Positions 1 to 6,154 of a stretch of DNA of 64,000 nucleotides are shown one piece after another. Under the pieces are notes generated by a model, which saw nothing but the letters and a program-made list of their open reading frames with translations, was not told the origin of the DNA and searched no databases. How positions within the stretch are numbered: position 1 is the stretch's first letter; each line of letters starts with the position of its first letter. This DNA comes from Lentzea tibetensis (GTDB lineage Bacteria; Actinomycetota; Actinomycetes; Mycobacteriales; Pseudonocardiaceae): assembly GCF_007845675.1 (NCBI RefSeq), contig NZ_VOBR01000022.1, forward strand, positions 1-64,000, in the 5' to 3' direction. A program made the position numbers and the translations under genes.

Positions 1-8
1 TCCATAGT

Positions 9-126
9 GTTTCGGTGGTTATAGCGTTGGGGAAACACCCGGTCCCATTCCGAACCCGGTAGTTAAGCCCTTCTGCGCCGATGGTACTGCACTGGTGACG
101 GTGTGGGAGAGTAGGTCGCCGCCGAA
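9..126 (+). rRNA. rrf: 5S ribosomal RNA
   Basis: About 118 nt with the hallmarks of an actinobacterial 5S rRNA. The 5' strand GTTTCGGTGG pairs with CCGCCGAAC at the 3' end, and CCATTCCGAACCCGG and GGGAGAGTAGG are the conserved internal segments. The 23S and 16S genes would lie to the left, outside the window. Exact ends are uncertain by 1-3 nt. Confidence 0.95.
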
Positions 127-136
127 CAATTTTTGG

Positions 137-196
137 CCCGCGAGCGGGCGCCTGGTCGAGCCCACAAGGCTCCCGGTGCCCCTCGCGGGTTTTTTC
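137..196 (+). terminator. rRNA operon intrinsic terminator
   Basis: An 8-bp perfect stem, CCCGCGAG at 137-144 and CTCGCGGG at 182-189, closes a larger partly paired hairpin. It is followed by a run of seven T at 190-196. It lies 10 bp after the 5S gene, where an rRNA operon terminator is expected. Confidence 0.85.
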
Positions 197-322
197 TTGT
201 TGTGCCCGCTGTGTGGTACTTCGTCACAGGATCTGGCTTCCTTACCGCCGACCGAGCGAAGCACCCTGAGCGACCGGGTGACATGAGCCCAGCTCGACTT
301 GCCCGTCCCTACCGTGATCGTC

Positions 323-487
323 ATGAGCGGTCAGTGGGTTGGGGAGGCGCCGGTGCCGTGGAGGCGACGTCACAGACGGGGCAGGCACGCCCGCGAACCC
401 GTGCCCGTGTCGCAGTCGCTCATACCCGCGCTGCTGGGGCTCGTGCTGCTGGTGTGCCTGGTCCTCCTGCTCCTGACCTACCTTTAG
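323..487 (+). CDS. possible small single-pass membrane protein
   Basis: A 54-codon frame from ATG 323 to TAG 487. The N-terminal half is rich in Arg and Pro. The last about 22 residues form one strongly hydrophobic helix (LLGLVLLVCLVLLLL), and third positions are G/C in that part. The ribosome binding site is weak. The stop overlaps the stop of the convergent LURP-one-like gene by a few bases. It may be a real tail-anchored microprotein or a chance frame. No function is assigned. The rest of 197-483 shows nothing else I can support. Confidence 0.3.
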   Translation: MSGQWVGEAPVPWRRRHRRGRHAREPVPVSQSLIPALLGLVLLVCLVLLLLTYL

Positions 488-1068
488 CGGGACTGCAACG
501 CGTCCAGTGCGACCGCCTGCGCGATCACCAGCCGGCGATCGATCCCCGGATCCTGCAGCACCACCAGGTACTGGTCCCGCACCCACGTCTTCTTGTCCAC
601 GGTGAACACCGGTGCGCCGTTCGGGGCGGTGAAGTCGAAGTGGTACCGGAACGGGAACGGCAGGTCGTTCACGAACGGCAGGAAGTTCCACGCCCGCCGG
701 AAGATCGCGATCGGCACGCTCCGCTCGGTGCCCGTCGCGCCGCCCCAGCCGTGCTGCTCGACGTGCCAGGTCGACCTGCCCAGCGAGGCGCCGAAGTCCT
801 TGCGGAAGAAGCCGATGGGACGGCGCTGCTCGTCGGTCACGTCGTAGCCGCCGCCGAGGTCGATCACCTTGCGCGCGTTGAACTCCGCGAGCACACGGGA
901 CTTGGTGGAGTCCGTGTAGATCGTCACCTGCTCCTTGAACTTGAACCGCTTCTGCTCCACGAACGCGATGAGCTCGCCCGGCTCGCCCGCGTTGTCCGCG
1001 AACACCTCGTACCGGTTGATCATCATCGTGATCCGCTGATGGACGTGGAACGCCCCAAGACCCTGCAC
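484..1068 (-). CDS. LURP-one-related / tubby-like fold protein
   Basis: 194 residues that look like a bacterial LURP-one-related protein. This family folds as a beta-barrel around a central helix like the tubby C-terminal domain. Typical features are an N-terminal FKEQVTIYTD segment, IGFFRKDFGASLGRSTWHVE in the middle and a final aspartate/valine-rich strand before a hydrophobic C-terminal helix. The biochemical role in bacteria is not known; phospholipid or membrane association is suggested for relatives. The GTG start at 1068 is preceded by AGGTGAG at a few nt, better than the internal ATGs near 1026. It begins 3 bp after the MazG-like stop, so the two are probably co-transcribed. Confidence 0.65.
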   Translation of the reverse strand: MQGLGAFHVHQRITMMINRYEVFADNAGEPGELIAFVEQKRFKFKEQVTIYTDSTKSRVLAEFNARKVIDLGGGYDVTDEQRRPIGFFRKDFGASLGRSTWHVEQHGWGGATGTERSVPIAIFRRAWNFLPFVNDLPFPFRYHFDFTAPNGAPVFTVDKKTWVRDQYLVVLQDPGIDRRLVIAQAVALDALQSR

Positions 1069-1071
1069 TTC

Positions 1072-1416
1072 TCACCTACCCCCGTCGTCGACCGGACGCA
1101 GATCGCCGGTCGGGAAACGCCTCTCGTTGCGCTCGATCTTCGCGAACGCGGCCTCGACCAGGTCGACGTCGAGCTTGTCCGCGAGGCGCACGAGGTAGTG
1201 CATCACATCGGCGAGCTCGTCGCGCACGTTCCACGCCAGTTCCGGGTCCCGCATCGCGTCGGCGGCCTCCTCCGGCGTCAGCCACTGGAACAGGTCCGTC
1301 AGCTCGCCCACCTCGCCGGACAACGCCATGACGAGGTTCTTCGGCGTGTGGTAGCTGTCCCAGTCGCGGGCCGCGGCGAAGGATCGGAGTGCGTCGCGCA
1401 GGTCTTCCAAGCTCAT
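1072..1416 (-). CDS. MazG-like nucleotide pyrophosphohydrolase
   Basis: 114 residues, the length of a single-domain all-alpha NTP pyrophosphatase of the MazG/dCTPase (RS21-C6) type. The metal-binding helices are visible: EVGEL about residue 35-39 and DELADVMHYL about residue 65-74 carry the conserved acidic residues (ExxE and ExxD). Family members hydrolyse (d)NTPs or modified dCTP to the monophosphate and PPi, cleaning the nucleotide pool. It is first in a two-gene unit with the LURP-one-like gene downstream. Substrate specificity cannot be read from the sequence. Confidence 0.85.
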   Translation of the reverse strand: MSLEDLRDALRSFAAARDWDSYHTPKNLVMALSGEVGELTDLFQWLTPEEAADAMRDPELAWNVRDELADVMHYLVRLADKLDVDLVEAAFAKIERNERRFPTGDLRPVDDGGR

Positions 1417-1503
1417 GCCCCACAGCTATCACATGGACGATCGAGCATGGAACTCGGTCTTTGAGTCATGGTCCGTCCAGGCCGCGGACGGTTTCCTTGA
1501 GTC

Positions 1504-2292
1504 ATGACAATCCTGGTTCTCGCAGCCACCGGCAAGACCGGCCGCCGCGTCGCAGCGTCCCTCGGTTCACTCGCCCGCCCGGCGTCCCGTTCGTCGGAGA
1601 CGCGCTTCGACTGGTCCGACCTGGACACCTGGAAGCCGGCGCTCGAAGGCGTCACCGGCGTCTACCTCGTGCCCGGTGACGACCCGGAGGCCGTGGCGTC
1701 GTTCGTGTCGCTCGCCGTCGAGTCCGGCGTCACCCGGTTCGTGCAGCTGTCCATGCGCAGCGTGCCGGACGACGACCCGTTCGAGGCGCCCGTGCGGGCG
1801 TCCGGAGTGGACTGGACGATCCTGCGCCCGGTGTGGTTCATGCAGAACTTCAGCGAGGACATGTTCCTGCCGATGATCCTCGCCGGCGAGGCGGCGCTGC
1901 CCACCGGCGACGGGGTGCACCCGTTCATCGACGTGCAGGACATCGCCGACGTCGCCGTCGCAGCGCTGACCGGCGACGGGCACGCCGGTCAGGTCTACGA
2001 GCTGACCGGACCCGACGCACTGTCCTTTCCGGACGCATTCGCCCGGATCGCGGCCGCTTCCGGCCGTGCGGTGCGGTTCTCCGACGTCCCGGCGCCCGCG
2101 TTCACCGCGACACTCGTCGACCTCGGCTACCCGGAGGACATCGCGTCGCTCGTGACCGTGCTGCTGACGAACATCCGCGACGGCCGCGAAGCACACCTGT
2201 CCGACGGAGTGCGGCGGGTGCTGGGACGGGCGCCGCGAACGTTTGCGGACTACGTGAAGGCTGCCGAACCTACTTGGGCAGCAACAGCCTGA
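1504..2292 (+). CDS. NmrA-like NAD(P)-binding protein
   Basis: 262 residues forming an atypical short-chain dehydrogenase of the NmrA/NAD(P)H-binding group. The Rossmann motif is at the N-terminus (VLAATGKTGRRVA). There is no YxxxK catalytic pair in the usual position. ILRPVWFMQNF and the PFIDVQDIADVAVAAL segment are typical of the QOR2/NmrA subgroup that senses redox cofactors or reduces quinones and azo compounds. The 3' end overlaps the convergent HIRAN gene by 23 bp. The physiological substrate is unknown. Confidence 0.8.
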   Translation: MTILVLAATGKTGRRVAASLGSLARPASRSSETRFDWSDLDTWKPALEGVTGVYLVPGDDPEAVASFVSLAVESGVTRFVQLSMRSVPDDDPFEAPVRASGVDWTILRPVWFMQNFSEDMFLPMILAGEAALPTGDGVHPFIDVQDIADVAVAALTGDGHAGQVYELTGPDALSFPDAFARIAAASGRAVRFSDVPAPAFTATLVDLGYPEDIASLVTVLLTNIRDGREAHLSDGVRRVLGRAPRTFADYVKAAEPTWAATA

Positions 2293-3157
2293 TGCTCTTG
2301 TTGATCACAACCGCCTCGCACAGCGTGCGGCCGGTGCGGTCCCGCCAGTCGCGGACGATCCCGCTGTAGCGCTGACCGAGCGCGTAGCCGAGCAGGCCGA
2401 CGGGCTCGCCGTCGAGCAGGACCTCGAACGTCATGGCGCCCTCGTGGATGCCGTCGGTGATCATGTGGTCGCGCAGCTCGGCGATCACGTGCACCGACCG
2501 TCCCGACGAGATCTCGTGCAGCTCGTCCTGCTGCTCACCGCTGCTGGTCACCACGATCGCCTGGTCGGCGGGCAACGTCGGTGCGTCGCCGAGCCCCTCG
2601 TGGTCGAACAGCAGCACCTGGGGTCCGCCGACGTGCAGGTGAACGGCGAAGTGACGCCTGCCGCCCGTGATGCGGGCCGGGCACGTGCCCGCCTCGCCCC
2701 GCTTCGCGAGCTCGGCGAGCTTCGGCTCGTAGCGACGGGCGTCGTCCTTCATCAGGTAGCCGACGGTCGCCGCGGACCCGTCCTCGCGCAGCAGGTCGAC
2801 CCGGACCGCGTGACGGTCGTGCCGGTTCCTGGGCTCGGGAACCAGCACGGCCGTCACCGGTAGCGCGGTCTCCAGGGTGCCCGCGCTGCCCCTGCGGCAG
2901 AACTCCCTGACCGCCGGCTGATGGCACGACTCACCGACCACGGCGAGCCGTCCGGCGGTCGACAGGCGCCGCAGCCGGCTCGGCACCGGCACGTGCGGCG
3001 CGACGCACAGGCGACGCAGCCCGACGAACGCCAGAACGAAGGCGCCACCGCCGAGCGCGAAACCGAGGCGTCCGAACGAGACCGTGAGGATCAGGGCGAT
3101 CACACCCACCAGAACGAGTGCCGCTGCGGGTGACGTTTCGGTGCGTTGCGTCGCCAT
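2270..3157 (-). CDS. membrane-anchored HIRAN-domain protein
   Basis: 295 residues. Two hydrophobic segments lie at about 11-50 (ALVLVGVIALILTV and LGGGAFVLAFVGL). A soluble domain follows whose LVPEPRNRHDRHAVRVDL stretch matches the HIRAN signature (NPxDxxAV), about residues 95-160. In SNF2-type HLTF/Rad5 proteins HIRAN binds DNA ends and stalled forks. Stand-alone bacterial HIRAN proteins are often near repair and restriction genes. The C-terminal 110 residues (EGAMTFEVLLDGEPVGLLG) are of unknown fold. AGGGGGT 6 nt before the ATG supports the start. A DNA-end reader tethered to the membrane is unusual; the role is inferred only. Confidence 0.75.
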   Translation of the reverse strand: MATQRTETSPAAALVLVGVIALILTVSFGRLGFALGGGAFVLAFVGLRRLCVAPHVPVPSRLRRLSTAGRLAVVGESCHQPAVREFCRRGSAGTLETALPVTAVLVPEPRNRHDRHAVRVDLLREDGSAATVGYLMKDDARRYEPKLAELAKRGEAGTCPARITGGRRHFAVHLHVGGPQVLLFDHEGLGDAPTLPADQAIVVTSSGEQQDELHEISSGRSVHVIAELRDHMITDGIHEGAMTFEVLLDGEPVGLLGYALGQRYSGIVRDWRDRTGRTLCEAVVINKSIRLLLPK

Positions 3158-3395
3158 CGGTGACCCCCTGGTCGCGCTCAGCTGTCATGCCGTCTGTCGG
3201 ACCAGATCAGCCACCCGTTTCACCTAACCCCCGATCGGGTGAACGGTCGTGCTCCGCCCGGCGATCGGCGCCAGGCGTGGGTCGGCGTCCGGCGCCGTGG
3301 GCGGACGAACATCATCAGCTCACCCTGCCGGTAATGGACTTCCGGCCGGGCCCGATTCCCTTGTGCAGAGGTGCACAGGACGGGAGGCCTGAACC

Positions 3396-3887
3396 ATGTC
3401 GATCGATGTTCAGCAACCGAGGACGCACGACCTGGTGAGCAACCACATCCAGATCGGGGGTGTGGCCGGTGGGGCGTTCGAGGCGGCGTTCAACTACCGG
3501 ATCACCGAGGGGCACGACGAGGTGACCGGCGGCTTCATGGCCGGTGACGGTGCGGGCGGGCACGGGCAGTTCCAGCTGACGGTCGACGTGACGGGCGCCG
3601 CCTTCCAGCTGAACCGGATCTTCGTCGAGGTGTTCTGGACCTCACCGAAGGACGGCGCCGAGCTCGACAAGAAGATCGTGCCCGTGGTGCTGGGCCCGCT
3701 GGTCGTTCCCGGCTACCAGAACTACTTGGAGCACGTGGTCGTCGCGGGCGAGACGTTGTGGGGAATCTCCGTGAAGTACTACGGCTCGGGCAACCTGTAC
3801 TACCGGCTCGTCGCCGCGAATCCGGGGACGATCACCAACCCGAACGTGATCACGCCGGGCATGGTCATCCGCGTTCCGCGGGCCTGA
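3396..3887 (+). CDS. Gmad2 immunoglobulin-like and LysM domain protein
   Basis: 163 residues. The N-terminal 100 or so resemble the Gmad2 immunoglobulin-like domain of spore-germination-type proteins (HIQIGGVAGGAFEAAFNYRI). Residues about 111-161 are a LysM peptidoglycan-binding motif (HVVVAGETLWGISVKYYGSG ending PGMVIRVP). No signal peptide is visible, so the protein is either exported by another route or acts inside. GGGAGG 8 nt upstream fixes the ATG. It ends inside the last 23 bp of the convergent ImmA/IrrE gene. A role in binding cell wall or a phage-tail-like structure is possible but unproven. Confidence 0.75.
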   Translation: MSIDVQQPRTHDLVSNHIQIGGVAGGAFEAAFNYRITEGHDEVTGGFMAGDGAGGHGQFQLTVDVTGAAFQLNRIFVEVFWTSPKDGAELDKKIVPVVLGPLVVPGYQNYLEHVVVAGETLWGISVKYYGSGNLYYRLVAANPGTITNPNVITPGMVIRVPRA

Positions 3888-4932
3888 CCACCCGCAGCCG
3901 CGGCCGCTGCCTGGCGCTGGGTTCCCCTCCGCCGGGCACGGCCGTGAGCACGAGCCCGAACACGAGCCCGTTCAGCTCCTCGACGTCGAGCAGCAGCTCG
4001 CGCGCCACCTGCTGCGGCTTGACGCCCTGCTCCCGGAACACCGTCGCCAGCAGCCGCGACGTCTCGCGTCGCGCCATGCCGTCCGGCTCGCTCGTCCGGT
4101 AGCCGCGGCGGCTCAGTTCCACGCACATCGCGGTGTACTGCTCCTGGCCGAGCAGGCCGAGGTCGCGCAGCCGGTAGGTGAGGGCGAGCGCCGACACGTG
4201 CCAGTCCGCGCGGTGTGCCAGCACCTGTTCGGTGCTCGGGTTGTTCAGGTGCATGCCCGCCTTGGGCATGAGGAACGCGCCCGCGAACGCGTTCGCCTCG
4301 CATTCCCGCGCAGGCCTGGCCTGGTGCAGGACGAGGTGCCCGAGCTCGTGCGCCGCGTCGAACCGCCCGCGCTCCGGTGACGTCGCCGGGTTCAGGAACA
4401 CGTACGGCGTGCCTGCGTGCCAGAACGAGAAGGCGTCGACGTCCGCGCAGTCCGCGGGCAGCGAGAACACCCGCACGCCGCGCGACTCCAGCAGCTGCAC
4501 CATGTTCGGCGCGGCCTTGTCGTGCAGGCCCCACCGCGCGCGCACCATCTCCGCCGCCGTCTCCGGGTCGGGGTGCTCGAGCGTGGGCACGTCCGGGACC
4601 GGCAGGGTGAACGTGCTCTCCAGCCAGCCGTTGAACTCGATCGCCAGCTGGCCCGCGCTGATCGCCGCTGCCTTGTTCCGCGCGGGCAGCTTCGCGGCCG
4701 CGCGGAAGGCGACCGCGGTCTCCGGCAGGTCGGCCGGTTCGGCCTGCGTGAGGAACCCCTCCGGGAAACCCAGTGCCGAGGTCAGTGATTCGGTTGTGCC
4801 CGCGCCCGGTTGACGGCGCCCGTGCTCGTAGTCCGCGATGCTGCGCGCACTCAGCCCGGCCTTGCGGGCCAGCTCGATCGCGGTGAGGCCGCGCCGTCTC
4901 CTGGCCATGGTGAGTCGCGAGGGCGTGAGCAT
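3865..4932 (-). CDS. XRE-family regulator fused to ImmA/IrrE metallopeptidase
   Basis: 355 residues. Residues 5-60 form an XRE-type helix-turn-helix (LARKAGLSARSIADYEHG). The C-terminal part is an ImmA/IrrE-type peptidase with the zinc motif HELGH at 195-199 and a candidate third ligand E212 in ECEANAFAGAF. Family members cleave a repressor (ImmA on ImmR, IrrE/PprI on DdrO) and so switch mobile elements or DNA-damage genes. Here both activities are in one chain, the common short-form layout. It sits among HIRAN, Vsr and Rad50-like genes, which fits a stress or defence regulator. The ATG at 4932 has a weak ribosome site; an internal ATG at about 4909 is possible. Confidence 0.85.
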   Translation of the reverse strand: MLTPSRLTMARRRRGLTAIELARKAGLSARSIADYEHGRRQPGAGTTESLTSALGFPEGFLTQAEPADLPETAVAFRAAAKLPARNKAAAISAGQLAIEFNGWLESTFTLPVPDVPTLEHPDPETAAEMVRARWGLHDKAAPNMVQLLESRGVRVFSLPADCADVDAFSFWHAGTPYVFLNPATSPERGRFDAAHELGHLVLHQARPARECEANAFAGAFLMPKAGMHLNNPSTEQVLAHRADWHVSALALTYRLRDLGLLGQEQYTAMCVELSRRGYRTSEPDGMARRETSRLLATVFREQGVKPQQVARELLLDVEELNGLVFGLVLTAVPGGGEPSARQRPRLRVVRPAERG

Positions 4933-4978
4933 GATCGGGTCATTGTGGTCGCTCCCTCGCGAGCGCGCCAGCCGGTGA

Positions 4979-5617
4979 TCACCTCGCCTTCAGCTGGACG
5001 GGGACGGCGACCTCCTCAGGTCCGTCGACGTTGCGGGCGCGCAGGTGCGGGAACTCCAGCGGCGGCAGCGTGATCCGGTGCGCCCAGCGGTCGATCACCT
5101 GGCCCTGCGGGGTCGGCTCCGGTTGGGAGACCTCGCGGAGCACGACGAGCTTGTCATCCACTTGCATCGGATAGGTGACGAGGAACCACAGCTTCAGGCC
5201 CTCCGAGCGGGCCATGGTCTCGAACAGGCTGAACTGGTCGTGGTCGTTGTCCCTCATCATCGCCGCGATCGCCGGGCCCTTGGCGTAGTCGCTGCGCAGC
5301 GGGGCGTCCGGGGAGCCGGTTCCCCGGTTGCCCTGCAGCGTGCCCAGCACCACCGGCCGGGTCGGGTGCTGGACCAGGCCCGCGTTCCACTGGTCCAGGC
5401 GGCGCCAGCCCTCCGCGACGAGCAGCTCGCGGAGCTTGCCGACGCGGTGGATCCAGTCCAGCAGGCCTGGGCCGTTCGTCGGGCCCAGGGGTGGGGATGA
5501 CGAGCGTGCCTCTATGCCTGCCCAGATCGCGTGGTCCAGGTGCGTTAGGCGAAGGCCAAGGTCAGCCAGCTTGTCCTCGGTGGTCGGGGTGGGTTTGCGG
5601 AAGGCGATTCGGGTCAT
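4979..5617 (-). CDS. hypothetical protein beside vsr
   Basis: 212 residues from the ATG at 5617. I do not recognise the family. No signal peptide or membrane segment is seen. The protein has several Trp and Arg-rich segments (WIHRVGKLRELLVAEGWRRL) and a C-terminal ITLPPLEFPHLRARN. It is divergent from vsr with 48 bp between starts, so they probably share a promoter region. Position between the ImmA/IrrE gene and vsr suggests a local defence or repair link, by context only. Confidence 0.6.
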   Translation of the reverse strand: MTRIAFRKPTPTTEDKLADLGLRLTHLDHAIWAGIEARSSSPPLGPTNGPGLLDWIHRVGKLRELLVAEGWRRLDQWNAGLVQHPTRPVVLGTLQGNRGTGSPDAPLRSDYAKGPAIAAMMRDNDHDQFSLFETMARSEGLKLWFLVTYPMQVDDKLVVLREVSQPEPTPQGQVIDRWAHRITLPPLEFPHLRARNVDGPEEVAVPVQLKAR

Positions 5618-5665
5618 GGCGTCACGGTAGCGACGGGGTCTGACAATTCTGAGACGCTGACGACC

Positions 5666-6154
5666 GTGTACCGCTACCTCGATCCCGGAGCGGCGCCGCC
5701 GGCCACGTCGCCCGCGACATCCCGGGTCATGCGCCGCACGAGGCGCACGGGAACGGCGCCGGAGCTGGCTCTGCGCAGCGCTTTGCACAGAAGGGGAATG
5801 CGGTTCCTCGTCGACGTCGCGCCGGCTGGGACCAATCGGCGTCGCCGGGTCGACGTCGTGCTGCGAGGAGCGCGCGTGGCGGTGTTCGTCGACGGCTGCT
5901 TCTGGCACTCGTGCCCCGAGCACGGCCAACTGCCCAAGGCGAACCGCGACTGGTGGCGGCTCAAGTTGCGCGGCGTCGTGCGCCGCGACCGGGACACCGA
6001 TGAGCAACTCGCCGCGTCGGGCTGGCACGTGGTGCGCGTGTGGGAGCACGAAGACGCGGATGCGGCGGCGGACCGCATCCGCGACCTCGTCAGGACGCGA
6101 CCGGTTCCAGTTCGTGCAGGGCGTCGGCGGGCAGGTGCGCACGGGCCCACGTGA
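5666..6154 (+). CDS. vsr: very short patch repair (Vsr) endonuclease
   Basis: 162 residues with the complete Vsr pattern. These are an N-terminal MRRTRRTGTAPELALRSAL helix, the PD-(D/E)XK-like core VDVVLRGARVAVFVDG, the zinc/active-site stretch CFWHSCPEHG, and the C-terminal RRDRDTDEQLAASGWHVVRVWE. Vsr nicks 5' of the T in T:G mismatches made by deamination of 5-methylcytosine. It is normally encoded beside a C5-cytosine methyltransferase, but none is in this window. The GTG start lies close to a divergent gene. Its last 65 bp run antisense to the 3' end of the YhaN-like gene. The final 15 residues are low-complexity and may be an extension. Confidence 0.88.
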   Translation: MYRYLDPGAAPPATSPATSRVMRRTRRTGTAPELALRSALHRRGMRFLVDVAPAGTNRRRRVDVVLRGARVAVFVDGCFWHSCPEHGQLPKANRDWWRLKLRGVVRRDRDTDEQLAASGWHVVRVWEHEDADAAADRIRDLVRTRPVPVRAGRRRAGAHGPT

